Positions 9,101 to 17,984 are shown, counted from the first letter of the stretch. The stretch is DNA of 64,000 nt from Sphingomonas bacterium (GCF_903642285.1 NZ_CAHJWJ010000011.1:1-64000), one strand, 5' to 3'. Notes: generated by a model not told the origin, from the letters alone. A program made the numbers and translations.

Positions 9101-9310
9101 CTGATGCCCGGGCCCCAAAGCCGCCAGCGTATAGCGCGCCGGGACACCTGCCGCCGCGAGCGTCCGCGCGATATAGCCCTCCGCGATCGGCTTGCGGTCG
9201 ATCCACAGCAGGAGGAGCGCACCGAGCAGGATCGCCGCGACGACGATCGCCGCGCGCGCCGCGCGACGGAAAGCCGGGCGATACGGGATCGGTGGCGCGT
9301 CGGGGCGCAT
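6143..9310 (-). CDS. ydbH: YdbH-family AsmA-like intermembrane (phospholipid transport) protein
   Basis: The protein has 1055 residues from the ATG at 9310. An N-terminal membrane anchor (AAIVVAAILLGALLLLWID) is followed by a very long beta-rich, Gly/Ala/Val-rich region, as in AsmA-like bridge proteins (TamB, YhdP, YdbH). The C-terminal quarter has the DUF3971/YdbH-like stretch with GGRIERGTLTVRGGGGGIAYVGEIG. It presumably forms a hydrophobic groove that carries lipids between the inner and outer membranes. It overlaps ynbE by 4 bases. Longer upstream in-frame starts lack conserved sequence and would run into the radC side. Confidence 0.85.
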   Translation of the reverse strand: MRPDAPPIPYRPAFRRAARAAIVVAAILLGALLLLWIDRKPIAEGYIARTLAAAGVPARYTLAALGPGHQRLTNVVIGDPARPDLVADWIETETAIGFGGARVTGLRVGHVRLRGTVVRGRVSLGTIDRLLPAGSGQRFALPAIYVAIADARMRLATQAGVVGVKIAGSGRLDDGFRGTVAAVSDRMAAAGCAGTQVAAALRVVTIAGRPTLRGPVRVGGIACADGRAGGIAADLDTTLTADLSRWTGRAVLTTGRLDATGYAAQRAHGDVSFDGTAAQTRGRVAVSLIAPREGSMGAGRVAVAGAYRVGGTRAFDGTVTVANVLRRGGEKGWGTALETAIASAISGVTGTPIAPLVAASGHAVTAAARDVSVTAKVALAWAHGQGVVRVEAARLASASGARAALSGGDGVRIDIAKRAVTIDGDLAVAGGGVPGIRASLHQAKADDPVRGTATVDPYAAGGARLTLTPVAFVAGRGGTRVSTRATLSGPVGSGRVAGLTIPIDARWGAAGLLVDDRCTVIGFDRLMLSGFVLGSVRTALCPVDGALVHVAGGRVGGGAALAAVRVAGTLGGSPFSLVTDKAVLRMAGGGFAVDGVHALLGPSDRRTQLDFGQLSGTATGGGVAGRFAGGAGTIADVPLALSAAAGDWRIAGKVLSLRGTLGVADVDKDARFKPLSARGVVLTLANGRIDATGTLYEPTRGVKVADVAIRHDLSAGAGTADLTVPALAFTDTFQPDLLTPLTYGVIAAVKGDIAGAGHVAWSRTGVTSTGRFRTGALDLAAAFGPVTGLAGEIVFTDLLSLQSAPGQVATVRTINPGIAVNDGRIVYQTLPGSRIVVDSARWPFAGGALTLDPTLLDFAPPVERRITLRVDGAAADQFLLQFDFKNLNATGVFDGVLPMIFNESGGRIERGTLTVRGGGGGIAYVGEIGQKDLGFWGDLAFQALKSLRYQRLSITMNGPLSGEMVTAVRFAGVSQGAGAKADFLVRRLQRLPFVFNVTIRAPFRGLLDSAASFYDPRRLIERNLPTLIEEQEKQAAPQSSSVPAPIQPPASRTVP

Positions 9311-9449
9311 GTCGCTCACTCGCCCGCTCCCGGTCGTTACTCGATCGTCACTTAGGCGGCGCGGCAGTGCAGTGGCAACCGCGTGCGATCGGATCGGAAT
9401 CCGATCCATCATGGTCCCTGCCGGCCCGAAGGACGCTAGCTTCGCCCGT

Positions 9450-10139
9450 ATGAGCGAAGCCGATCCCACGGACGATCATGCCGGCCACCGCGCCCGGCTG
9501 CGACGGCGGCTGTTCGACGGACGCGGCGACTCGCTGCTCGATCACGAGCTGATCGAATATCTGCTCGCCACTGCGATCCCCAGGCGCGATACCAAGCCGC
9601 TCGCCTGGGCGTTGCTGCGCGAATTCGGCGGGATCGGCGGCGTGCTGACCGCCGATTCGGATGCGTTGTCACGCGTGTCCGGCATGGGGGAGACGTCGAT
9701 CGCCGCGCTGAAAATCGCACATGCCGCCGCGATCCGCCTGCTGCGCGACGGGATTACCGCGCGCCCCATCCTCGCCAATTGGCAGGCGCTGCTCGATTAT
9801 CTGCGCGCGGACATGGTCCATCACGCGATCGAACGGTTCCGCGTCCTCCACCTCAACACCCGCAACATGCTGATCCGCGACGAGATGATGAGCGAAGGCT
9901 CGATCGATCAGGCCGCGGTGCACGTCCGCGAGGTGATCCGCCGCGCGCTGGAGCTGGGTTCGGCCTCGATCATCCTTGTCCACAATCATCCCTCCGGCGA
10001 TCCCGCACCCAGTCGCGCCGACATCCAGATCACCCGCCAGATCGAGGAGGCGGGCAAGCGCCTCGGCATCGCGGTCCACGACCATCTGGTGATGGGCGCG
10101 AACGGGCATGTGAGTCTGCGGGCGCAAGGACTGATTTGA
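9450..10139 (+). CDS. radC: RadC-family JAB/MPN domain protein
   Basis: This 229-residue protein begins with a helix-hairpin-helix-like half (ADPTDDHAGHRARLRRRL, LLATAIPRRDTKPLA). The metal-binding JAB1/MPN domain follows, with HVREVIRRALELGSASIILVHNHPSGDP and a later HDHLVMG; together these give the His-His-Asp zinc site. The family was named for a DNA repair phenotype that has not held up, and its biochemical role is unknown. The start at 9450 is favoured; an in-frame ATG at 9411 is possible. It is divergent from ydbH. Confidence 0.9.
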   Translation: MSEADPTDDHAGHRARLRRRLFDGRGDSLLDHELIEYLLATAIPRRDTKPLAWALLREFGGIGGVLTADSDALSRVSGMGETSIAALKIAHAAAIRLLRDGITARPILANWQALLDYLRADMVHHAIERFRVLHLNTRNMLIRDEMMSEGSIDQAAVHVREVIRRALELGSASIILVHNHPSGDPAPSRADIQITRQIEEAGKRLGIAVHDHLVMGANGHVSLRAQGLI

Positions 10140-10152
10140 GGCTTCTGCTAAC

Positions 10153-10173
10153 TCCTCCCCGGGACGGGGAGGA
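10153..10173 (+). terminator. Palindromic hairpin after radC
   Basis: TCCTCCCC and GGGGAGGA form an 8-bp perfect stem around a GGGAC loop, 13 bases after the radC stop. There is no T-run. It belongs to the same CCTCCCC-rich class of palindromes seen elsewhere in the window, so it may be a repeat as much as a terminator. Confidence 0.45.
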
Positions 10174-10253
10174 ATGAGCGGCGTCCCGCCCGCGATTGTC
10201 CCCGAACCCCCACGCTGCTACCCGCCGCGCCTTACCGCAACCGAAAGCACATC

Positions 10254-11558
10254 ATGGTCCCCCGCTATGCCCGCCCCGCGATGACCGCGATCTGGACACC
10301 CGAAGCGCGGTTCCGAATCTGGTTCGAGATCGAGGCGCATGCGACCGACGCGCTGGCCGAGCTGGGCGTCGTACCGAAATCCGCAGCGAAGGCGTTGTGG
10401 GACTGGTGGGCGACCAACCCCGCGATCGACGTCCCCGCGATTGACGCGATCGAGGCGGTGACCAAGCACGACGTCATCGCCTTCCTGACATGGGTCGCGG
10501 AACAAGTCGGCGACGAAGCGCGCTTCATGCATCAAGGGATGACATCGTCGGACGTGCTCGACACTTGCCTCGCGGTGCAACTAGCGCAGGCGAGCGACGT
10601 GCTGATTGCCGATATCGACGCTCTGCTGGCAGTTCTGAAACGCCGTGCGATCGAGCACCGGCTGACCCCGACGATCGGGCGCAGCCACGGCATCCACGCC
10701 GAGCCCGTCACCTTCGGGCTAAAGATGGCGCAGGCCCATGCCGAGTTCGCGCGTAATCGCGAGCGGCTGGTGACGGCACGCGCGGATATCGCGACCTGCG
10801 CGATCTCGGGCGCGGTCGGCACGTTCGCCAATATCGATCCGCGTGTCGAGGAGCATGTCGCGGCGAAGATCGGCCTGTCGGTCGAACCCGTCTCCACTCA
10901 GGTCATCCCGCGCGACCGGCATGCGATGTTCTTCGCCACGCTCGGCGTCGTCGCCTCCTCGATCGAACGCCTCGCGACCGAAGTCCGCCATTTGCAACGC
11001 ACCGAGGTGCTGGAGGCGGAGGAATATTTCTCGCCCGGGCAGAAGGGTTCGTCCGCGATGCCGCACAAGCGCAACCCCGTGCTGACCGAGAACCTGACCG
11101 GCCTCGCGCGCATGGTGCGCGGCTATGTCACCCCCGCGCTAGAGAATGTGACGCTATGGCACGAGCGCGACATCAGCCATTCGTCGGTCGAACGCTATAT
11201 CGGCCCCGACGCGACGATCACGCTCGATTTCGCGCTAGCCCGGCTGACGGGGGTTATGGACAAGCTCGTCGTCTATCCCGAACGGATGCTGAAGAATCTG
11301 AACAAGATGGGCGGCCTTGTCCATTCGCAGCGCGTGCTGCTGGCGCTGACGCAAGCCGGGGTCAGCCGCGAGGATTCGTACCGGCTGGTCCAGCGCAACG
11401 CGATGAAGGTCTGGGATTCGGACGGCGCGCTGTCGTTGCTGGAATTGCTGAAGGCCGACCCGGAGGTAACGCTGAGCGATGCCGAGTTGGAGGACAAGTT
11501 CGACCTGGGATATCATCTGCGCCACGTCGACACGATCTTCGCGCGCGTGTTCGGGTAG
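10254..11558 (+). CDS. purB: Adenylosuccinate lyase
   Basis: This 434-residue enzyme of the fumarase/aspartase superfamily is cytoplasmic. It cleaves SAICAR to AICAR and adenylosuccinate to AMP, each releasing fumarate. The family signature GSSAMPHKRNP is present, along with the substrate-binding stretch FMHQGMTSSDVLDTC and the catalytic-histidine region TIGRSHGIHAEP. The length is normal for the short bacterial PurB. It stands alone between radC and the convergent astD. Confidence 0.95.
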   Translation: MVPRYARPAMTAIWTPEARFRIWFEIEAHATDALAELGVVPKSAAKALWDWWATNPAIDVPAIDAIEAVTKHDVIAFLTWVAEQVGDEARFMHQGMTSSDVLDTCLAVQLAQASDVLIADIDALLAVLKRRAIEHRLTPTIGRSHGIHAEPVTFGLKMAQAHAEFARNRERLVTARADIATCAISGAVGTFANIDPRVEEHVAAKIGLSVEPVSTQVIPRDRHAMFFATLGVVASSIERLATEVRHLQRTEVLEAEEYFSPGQKGSSAMPHKRNPVLTENLTGLARMVRGYVTPALENVTLWHERDISHSSVERYIGPDATITLDFALARLTGVMDKLVVYPERMLKNLNKMGGLVHSQRVLLALTQAGVSREDSYRLVQRNAMKVWDSDGALSLLELLKADPEVTLSDAELEDKFDLGYHLRHVDTIFARVFG

Positions 11559-11559
11559 C

Positions 11560-12972
11560 CTACTCGTCCCTTAGCCCGATGCCGATGCTTGCCCGCGCCG
11601 AATCCGCCTCGCTCGACACCACTGGATAGGCACAATAGTCCGCGGCGTAATAGGCGCTCGGCCGGTGGTTGCCAGACCAGCCGGTCCCGCCGAACGGTGC
11701 GTTCGATGCCGCGCCGTTGGTCGGTTTGTTCCAATTGACGATCCCCGCCCGCGCGTCCGACCAGAACCGGTCGTACAGCGCGGGCGTCTGGCTGACGAGG
11801 CTGGCGGACAGGCCGTAGCGCGTGTCGTTCGCCTCGGCGATCGCGGCGTCGAAATCCTGGACGCGGATCACCTGCAGGATCGGGCCGAACAATTCGATGT
11901 CCGGCCGTTCCGGCATGTCGGTCACGTCGATCATCGCCGGAATCAGGAACGGCTTGTCGGGAACCGGCCGCTCCAGATGGCGGAGCGGACGACCGCCGCG
12001 CATCATCAGCGCCAGGAAGCTTTCGGTCAGCTGGTCCGCCGCCTCGTTGTCGATCACCGGCCCCATGAAGGGCGCTGGGTCGTCGTGCGGGCTACCTACG
12101 ATCAGCCGGTCGATGATGGTGTTAATCGTCGCGACCAGCGGCTGCGCCATCGCATCGTCCACGATCAGCCGCCGCGCCGCGGTGCAGCGCTGGCCCGCGG
12201 AGGTGAAGGCGGACTGCACCACCAGCACCGCGGCGGTGTAGAGATCGGGCGTGTCCCACACCACGATCGGATTGTTGCCGCCCATCTCGAGCGCCAGGAT
12301 CTTTTCGGGCTTGGTCGCGAACGCGCGGTTCAGATTGATACCGGTCCGTGCGGACCCGGTGAACAACAGCCCGTCGATCCCCGGATGCGCCGCCAGCGCC
12401 TGCCCCTCCGCGGGCCCGCCGATCACGACGCGGATACATCCCTCCGGCACGCCTGCGGCGCGGTAGCATTCGATGAGGAACGCACCCGAAGCCGGCGTTT
12501 TCTCCGACGGTTTGAAGACCACGGCATTCCCGGCGAGCAACGCGGGGACGATATGACCGTTGGGCAGATGCGCCGGGAAGTTATATGGCCCCAACACCGC
12601 GAGCACGCCATGAGGCTTGTGGCGAAGCGCGATCCGGCTGCCCATCGACGCGTCGATCCGGCGTTGCGAGGTGCGTTCGGCATAGGCGGTGACCGATATG
12701 TCGACCTTGGCCACGACCGATGCGACCTCGCTCCGCGCCTCCCACAGCGGCTTGCCCGTCTCGCGCGCGATCAGATCGGCGAAGGCTTCGCTGCGCTGAC
12801 GGACGACATTGGCGAAGCGGCGCAGCGTCTCGACGCGCACGGTCAACGGCAACGCCGCCCAGGGTGCCCAGGCAGCGCGGGCCAGACCGACCTCATGATC
12901 GGGATCGCTGACCGGATTCCGCCAGAGAAGCGCACCGGTCGCGGGTTCGTGCGAGAGCATCTCGTTGGCCAT
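11560..12972 (-). CDS. astD: Succinylglutamate-semialdehyde dehydrogenase
   Basis: The protein has 470 residues from the ATG at 12972 (MANEML). It is an NAD-dependent aldehyde dehydrogenase with the AstD pattern: GPYNFPAHLPNGHIVPALLAG, the glutamate motif LEMGGNNP, and the catalytic cysteine in SAGQRCTAARR. It would oxidise N-succinylglutamate semialdehyde, step 4 of the arginine succinyltransferase pathway. The other ast genes are not nearby, so it is either a scattered pathway gene or acts on another semialdehyde. It ends one base from the convergent purB stop. Confidence 0.87.
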   Translation of the reverse strand: MANEMLSHEPATGALLWRNPVSDPDHEVGLARAAWAPWAALPLTVRVETLRRFANVVRQRSEAFADLIARETGKPLWEARSEVASVVAKVDISVTAYAERTSQRRIDASMGSRIALRHKPHGVLAVLGPYNFPAHLPNGHIVPALLAGNAVVFKPSEKTPASGAFLIECYRAAGVPEGCIRVVIGGPAEGQALAAHPGIDGLLFTGSARTGINLNRAFATKPEKILALEMGGNNPIVVWDTPDLYTAAVLVVQSAFTSAGQRCTAARRLIVDDAMAQPLVATINTIIDRLIVGSPHDDPAPFMGPVIDNEAADQLTESFLALMMRGGRPLRHLERPVPDKPFLIPAMIDVTDMPERPDIELFGPILQVIRVQDFDAAIAEANDTRYGLSASLVSQTPALYDRFWSDARAGIVNWNKPTNGAASNAPFGGTGWSGNHRPSAYYAADYCAYPVVSSEADSARASIGIGLRDE

Positions 12973-13051
12973 GCGCGCCGAACTAGGCGAATGGCGGTTG
13001 AGCGGCAAGATGGCGACACAGACACCTTATCCCTCCGCTGGCGCGTGCGAA

Positions 13052-14413
13052 TTATCGGGCCAGCGCGGCCCCCATTTCCCGGATCGCCGCCACTTTCGCC
13101 GCCAGTATCGACCAGTCGTCCCGCTCCGCTATCCCCGCCCAGATCGCCTCGACCTCGTCGATCAGCATCGAACAGGGCTCCCCCGACCAATAGGGATGCG
13201 ACCGGTCGTTGCGCGGCATGTAAGCGGCAAGTGCCGCGCGAACCTCGGCCCACGCATCGCCATATTCCTCCGGCAACACGCCGCCGAACGCATCGAAGAA
13301 GAACCGGTCGATCCCGACCCCGGTCGTCCGCAACGCGCGCTCGACCGTCTGGACCAGCGCGCGGTCCCCCTCGCCGTCACGCCCGACGACACCGAGCCGC
13401 CACAGGATCGCCGCCGCCACCGCTTCCTGATAGCGCGCCGGAAACGCCTCCAGCGCCGCGACCAGCGGGCCGCTGTCCGCGATCAGCCGCAACGATGACG
13501 CCAGCTGCATGACGTCCCAGTGGATCGCTTCCGGCTGACGCCCGAAGGCGTACAGCCCGTCGCGATCGAAATAGGCCGCGACGAACCCCGGGTCCCAGGT
13601 CGGGGCGAACCGCCACGGGCCGTAATCGAAGCTTTCGCCGGTCACGTTGATATTGTCCGAATTCAGCACGCCATGCACGAACCCGGCGGCCATGTACGAC
13701 GCCGCGAGCGTCGCCGCGCGGTTGACGACCAGCGTGAGCAGCCGCGCCGGATCGTCGCCCGGTTCGTCGTACAGCCAGCCCAGCACATAGCCGACCAGCC
13801 GCCGCATGTTCGCTTCGTCGCGCAGATACGCCAGCCGCTGGAACGTGCCGATACGGATATGCGAATGGCTGAGCCTGACCATCACCGCGCCGCGGGTCGG
13901 GGACGGCTCGTCGCCGCGATCCAGCGCCTCGCTCGTCTCGATCAGCGACAGCGTGCGGCTGGTCGGTACGCCGAGCGCCTCCAGCATTTCGGTTGCCAAA
14001 ATCTCACGTACGCCGCCTTTAAGCGTCAGCCGGCCGTCGCCCGACCGGCTCCATGGCGTCCGGCCCGACCCCTTGGTACCAAGGTCCATCAGTCGGCCGT
14101 CCCGCCCGCGCATCTGCGCGAAGGTGAAGCCGCGACCGTCGCCGATATCAGGATTGTACACGCGGAACTGGTGCCCGTGATAGCGCAGCGCCAGCGGCTG
14201 CGGCAGCGTATCCGGCAACGGATCGAACCGGCCGAAATGGCGCACCCACGCGTCGTCGGTCAACCCCGCCAGCCCGATCTCGGCCGCCGCCCGGTCGTTG
14301 CGGAAGCGTAGCCGCGCATCGGGGAAATCCGCTGCGACGACCAAGTCCCACATATCGGGACCTAGCGAGCGGATTATGGTCTCGGGGCGATAGGCTTGCG
14401 GGTCGATCGGCAT
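13052..14413 (-). CDS. selO: SelO/YdiU-family protein adenylyltransferase
   Basis: This 453-residue pseudokinase-fold protein transfers AMP from ATP to Ser/Thr/Tyr residues of target proteins in studied homologues. Visible motifs are ALRYHGHQFRVYNPDIGDGRG, LDLGTKGSGRTPWSRSGDGR (nucleotide-binding loop), REILATEMLEALGVPTSR, and the catalytic-loop stretch FVHGVLNSDNINVTGESFDYGP, which includes the metal-binding Asn and Asp. I see no Cys near the C-terminus, unlike the eukaryotic Sec-containing form. The start at 14413 (MPIDPQAY) is preferred to a longer form. It is divergent from the hydrolase gene, with starts 37 bases apart. Confidence 0.9.
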   Translation of the reverse strand: MPIDPQAYRPETIIRSLGPDMWDLVVAADFPDARLRFRNDRAAAEIGLAGLTDDAWVRHFGRFDPLPDTLPQPLALRYHGHQFRVYNPDIGDGRGFTFAQMRGRDGRLMDLGTKGSGRTPWSRSGDGRLTLKGGVREILATEMLEALGVPTSRTLSLIETSEALDRGDEPSPTRGAVMVRLSHSHIRIGTFQRLAYLRDEANMRRLVGYVLGWLYDEPGDDPARLLTLVVNRAATLAASYMAAGFVHGVLNSDNINVTGESFDYGPWRFAPTWDPGFVAAYFDRDGLYAFGRQPEAIHWDVMQLASSLRLIADSGPLVAALEAFPARYQEAVAAAILWRLGVVGRDGEGDRALVQTVERALRTTGVGIDRFFFDAFGGVLPEEYGDAWAEVRAALAAYMPRNDRSHPYWSGEPCSMLIDEVEAIWAGIAERDDWSILAAKVAAIREMGAALAR

Positions 14414-14450
14414 CCCGCGATATGGCGGACGTACGCCCAAGGACGCAACC

Positions 14451-15314
14451 GTGGCCGCCTATCAAAACCTCTATTGGTGGTCGAACGACGGGTTGCGGCT
14501 ACATGCGCGCGATTATCCGGGTGGCGACGGCGGAGGCCGGCCACCGATCCTGTGTTTGCCGGGGCTGACCCGGAACGCGCGCGATTTCGACGGGCTGGCG
14601 GCGAGGCTCGCCGGGCGATGGCGAGTCATCGCGCTCGATTTCCGGGGCCGGGCGGAGAGTGCTTATGCCAAGGACGCGATGACCTACGTCCCGTTGACCT
14701 ATGTGCAGGACGTCGCCGCCCTGCTCGCCGCGCAATCAATCGACCGGTATGTTGCGATCGGCACGTCCCTGGGCGGAATCGTCACGATGCTGCTTGCAGG
14801 CGCCGGCAGCGGCGGCATCGCCGGGGCGGTGCTGAACGATATCGGGCCGGAGATCGAGGCGGCGGGGCTCGCGCGGATCCGCGGCTATGTCGGCAAGGCG
14901 AGCGCGTTCCCCACTTGGGAGCATGCGGCACGTCATCTCGCCGGGAGCCAAGGTGATATCTATCCCGACTGGGCGATCGAGGATTGGCTGGCGATGGCCA
15001 AGCGGCTGTACCGCCTGAACGGCGCGGGGCGGGTCGTGCTCGATTACGATCTGAAGATCGCGGAGCCGTTTCGCGCGGCGGGCGCTGAGGCCGGTCCCGA
15101 CATGTGGCGCGCATTGTCGGGGCTGCGCACCGTGCCGACGGCGGTCGTGCGCGGCGGGCGGTCCGACGTGCTGAGCGCGACGACCGCCGACCGGATGGCC
15201 GCGACCTTGGATCGAGGGTTGCTGGCCACCGTGCCGAGCGTCGGCCATGCGCCGCTACTGACGGAGCCCGAGGCGCAGGAGGCGATCGATGCGTTGCTGG
15301 GCCGGGTTCTCTGA
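14451..15314 (+). CDS. Alpha/beta hydrolase (GTG start)
   Basis: This 287-residue alpha/beta-fold hydrolase has ILCLPGLTRNARDFDGLA (oxyanion-hole region), the nucleophile elbow GTSLGGIV and the C-terminal catalytic His in SVGHAPLLTEPEA. The acid is probably the Asp in GGRSDVLSA. The substrate is not evident; relatives include epoxide, ester and lactone hydrolases. The start is GTG at 14451 with AAGGAC about 6 bases upstream. A palindrome-rich spacer separates it from the GH130-like gene. Confidence 0.85.
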   Translation: MAAYQNLYWWSNDGLRLHARDYPGGDGGGRPPILCLPGLTRNARDFDGLAARLAGRWRVIALDFRGRAESAYAKDAMTYVPLTYVQDVAALLAAQSIDRYVAIGTSLGGIVTMLLAGAGSGGIAGAVLNDIGPEIEAAGLARIRGYVGKASAFPTWEHAARHLAGSQGDIYPDWAIEDWLAMAKRLYRLNGAGRVVLDYDLKIAEPFRAAGAEAGPDMWRALSGLRTVPTAVVRGGRSDVLSATTADRMAATLDRGLLATVPSVGHAPLLTEPEAQEAIDALLGRVL

Positions 15315-15406
15315 CCTCCCCTCCCGTTTAGGGCAGGGGATTGAGGGGTGGGCGCTCCCTGTCCACACGCAGCGTCCGCGGGGAGATAGCGATCGCCGAC
15401 CCCCAG

Positions 15407-15428
15407 CCCCTCCCGCTTGCGGGAGGGG
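15407..15428. repeat. CCCCTCCCGC/GCGGGAGGGG palindrome, copy 1
   Basis: Ten-base arms CCCCTCCCGC and GCGGGAGGGG are separated by TT. The same two arms recur at 38126-38147 with GA between them, so this is a repeated intergenic palindrome rather than a chance hairpin. Confidence 0.7.
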
Positions 15429-15452
15429 AGCAAAGCTGGGAATGCCCATGCC

Positions 15453-16568
15453 ATGACCCACTTCCACGACGCGCTGATCTTCACGCCGAACGATGTCGAC
15501 CTGTCCCGATCCCCGCTCGCCGGAAAGATCGACGCGGAGACTTATGTGCTCGGCGCGTTCAATCCGGGGCTCGCGCAGCTCCCGAACGGTAATCTGCTTA
15601 TGATGGTCCGTGTCGCCGAAGCGCTTCGGACGCCGATCGTCGACGGCTATGTTCGATCGATTCGCTGGCAGCAGGGCGAATATAGGCTCGACCGATGGCC
15701 ATTGGCGCTGGTCGATACCGCCGATCCCCGTACCATCATCATGCGCGGCGGCGGGTGGCGGATCATCGCACTGACATCGCTATCCTGGTTGCTGCCGGTC
15801 GAACTGGATCCGGAAGGACGGCGCGTCATCGCTGTCCATTACGACCGTGCGATCGTGCCGCGCGCCTCGTACCAATGCTACGGCGTCGAGGACCCAAGGA
15901 TCACGAAGGTCGAGGACCGGTATCTTATGACGACGTGCTCGGTCAGCCCGGAACGGCAATGCGCGACGCTCTACACCTCGGCGGACGGTGTGGACTGGAT
16001 GCTGGAGGGCATCGTCCTCGATCACCAGAACAAGGACATGCTGATCTTTTCCGGGCTGATCGGCGGCCGATACTGGGCACAGACGCGCCCGCTCGGCGAC
16101 ATGTATTTCGCTTACCCGCCGGACAGCGAATGGCGGCCGGGGCCGTCGATCAATCTGGCCCGCTCGCCCGACGCGCTTCATTGGAAACCGCATGAAGCGC
16201 CCGGCATCCGCCCTCATGCCGCGACGATCGCGACGGCGCGGATGGGCGGGGGTGCGCCGCCGGTGCTGACCGACCAAGGTTGGCTGACCCTGTGGCACGG
16301 GGTCGAACCGTCGGGGGTGGTCGGCATCTACCGTACCTATTGGTCGGTGCTCGACCGCGACGATCCGTCGGTGACGCTTCGCACCGACCACGTGCCGCTG
16401 CTAGAGGCCGCGCCTGCGCTGACCGAGCCGCTGAAGGACCTTATGTACATCGACAACGTCGTGTTCACGACCGGGATCGTCGATGGCGGTGACCATTATG
16501 TCGTGGCCAGCGGCGAGGCGGACCTGGCCTGCCGGATCACGCATGTCGCGAAGTCGGTATTCGCGTAA
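15453..16568 (+). CDS. GH130-like glycosidase/phosphorylase family protein
   Basis: This 371-residue protein looks like a five-bladed beta-propeller of glycoside hydrolase family 130 (mannoside phosphorylases and related enzymes). The characteristic stretch YGVEDPRITKVEDRYLMTTC is present, followed by DHQNKDMLIFSGLIGGRYW, where family members hold phosphate/sugar-binding residues, and WLTLWHGVEP. No signal peptide is seen, so it is probably cytoplasmic. The start is the ATG at 15453 (MTHFHDAL). It could act on mannose-containing oligosaccharides, but the substrate is inference only. Confidence 0.75.
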   Translation: MTHFHDALIFTPNDVDLSRSPLAGKIDAETYVLGAFNPGLAQLPNGNLLMMVRVAEALRTPIVDGYVRSIRWQQGEYRLDRWPLALVDTADPRTIIMRGGGWRIIALTSLSWLLPVELDPEGRRVIAVHYDRAIVPRASYQCYGVEDPRITKVEDRYLMTTCSVSPERQCATLYTSADGVDWMLEGIVLDHQNKDMLIFSGLIGGRYWAQTRPLGDMYFAYPPDSEWRPGPSINLARSPDALHWKPHEAPGIRPHAATIATARMGGGAPPVLTDQGWLTLWHGVEPSGVVGIYRTYWSVLDRDDPSVTLRTDHVPLLEAAPALTEPLKDLMYIDNVVFTTGIVDGGDHYVVASGEADLACRITHVAKSVFA

Positions 16569-17984
16569 TTACTTCATCTGTTGCGCGATCGACCGCTTGG
16601 TCGCCGCGCCGTAAGGCGGTTTCAGCCCGGAAAGCTTGCCGATATCGAAGCGGCTCTGCTTGAACACCGCCTTGGCGTGGCTGAACGTCTTGAAACCATC
16701 GGTGCCGTGATACGCACCCATCCCCGACGGCCCGATCCCGCCGAAGGGCAGTTCCTCCATCGACACGTGGAAGACCACGTCGTCGAGCGTCACCCCGCCC
16801 GAAATCGTCCGGTCGAGCACCCGCCGCCGCTCGCCAGCGTCCGGCCCGAAATAATATAGCCCGAGCGGCCGGTCGCGGCGGTTCACCTGCCCGATCGCAT
16901 CGTCGATGCCGTCGTACCGGACGATCGGCAGGACGGGACCGAAAATCTCCTCCTGCATCAGCGTCATGTCGTCGGTCGCGCCGCGGACGATGTGGAGCGG
17001 CATCTTGCGCGCGTTCGACCGTGCGAAGTCCTCGTTCGCCGGGTTCGCGACCTCCACCGTCGCTCCCTTGGCGCGCGCATCGTCCAGCCAGTCGTTCAGC
17101 CGCTGGAAATGCCGGTCGTTCACCAGCGATGTATAATCCGGGTTCGCCAGCAGCGTCGGATACATCGCACTTGCCGCCGCCTTCAGACCGTCGACCACCG
17201 CCTGTTCCTGCGCCGCGGGGGCCAGGACGTAATCGGGCGCAAGGCATATCTGCCCGGCGTTCAGCATCTTGCCCAGCGCCACTCGCTCGGTCGCCTGTGC
17301 CAGGTTCGCGCCCTTGCCGATGATGACCGGCGACTTGCCGCCAAGCTCTAGCGTCACCGGCGTCAGATTGTCCGCCGCGGCTTGGAGGATATGGCGGCCG
17401 ATCCCCGTCGCGCCGGTGAACAGCAGATGGTCGAACGCCAGTCCCGCAAACGCCTTGCCCACGTCCGGCCCGCCGCTCACGAATGCCAGTTCCTCGGGCG
17501 CGAAATAGCTGCCGACGATCTCTTCGAACAGCGCAGCGGTTACCGGGGTGAACTCGCTGGTCTTCACTATCGCGCGGTTGCCCGCCGCGAGGATGCCGGC
17601 GAGCGGACCCATTATGAGGTTCACCGGGAAATTCCATGGCGCGATCACGCCGATCACGCCCTTTGGCTGATATTCCACCCAGCCCCGCGCACCGAGCAGC
17701 CCAAGCGGGAACTGCACCGGACGCTTGTCGCGTTTCATCCAGCGGTCGACATGCCGGATCGCATGGCGTAGCGGCGCGACGGAGCTGGCGATGTCGGTCA
17801 ACATCGACTGTTCCCGGCTGCGATGGCCGAAATCCTCCGACAGCGCATCGCAGAAGCGGCCGGCATGATCGGATAGAATCGCGATCGCGCGAGTCAGTCG
17901 ATCCTTCCGGATCGCGGCCCCGATCGGCAGTTCCGCCATGAACGCCGCGCGCTGGGCCGCCAGCATTGCCTGCATGTTCGTCAT
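16569..17984 (-). CDS. Coniferyl-aldehyde-dehydrogenase-like aldehyde dehydrogenase
   Basis: This 471-residue NAD(P)-dependent aldehyde dehydrogenase is of the class 3/CalB type. It has IGVIAPWNFPVNLIMGPLAGILAAGN, the glutamate motif LELGGKSP, and the catalytic cysteine in NAGQICLAPDYVL. The C-terminal DDVVFHVSMEELPFGGIGPSGMG is typical of coniferyl aldehyde dehydrogenases. In sphingomonads these act on aromatic or medium-chain aldehydes. Its stop abuts the convergent GH130-like gene, and its start is 10 bases after the upstream unknown gene, so it may end a four-gene transcript. Confidence 0.85.
   Translation of the reverse strand: MTNMQAMLAAQRAAFMAELPIGAAIRKDRLTRAIAILSDHAGRFCDALSEDFGHRSREQSMLTDIASSVAPLRHAIRHVDRWMKRDKRPVQFPLGLLGARGWVEYQPKGVIGVIAPWNFPVNLIMGPLAGILAAGNRAIVKTSEFTPVTAALFEEIVGSYFAPEELAFVSGGPDVGKAFAGLAFDHLLFTGATGIGRHILQAAADNLTPVTLELGGKSPVIIGKGANLAQATERVALGKMLNAGQICLAPDYVLAPAAQEQAVVDGLKAAASAMYPTLLANPDYTSLVNDRHFQRLNDWLDDARAKGATVEVANPANEDFARSNARKMPLHIVRGATDDMTLMQEEIFGPVLPIVRYDGIDDAIGQVNRRDRPLGLYYFGPDAGERRRVLDRTISGGVTLDDVVFHVSMEELPFGGIGPSGMGAYHGTDGFKTFSHAKAVFKQSRFDIGKLSGLKPPYGAATKRSIAQQMK

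Noticed and set aside
9192..9449. A longer N-terminus for radC
   Set aside because: The upstream extension is Arg/Ser-rich, overlaps the ydbH start region on the other strand, and lies before the point where RadC proteins normally begin.
11665..13512. A 615-codon plus-strand frame opposite astD and selO
   Set aside because: It spans two real genes on the other strand and reads as Arg/Pro-rich noise.
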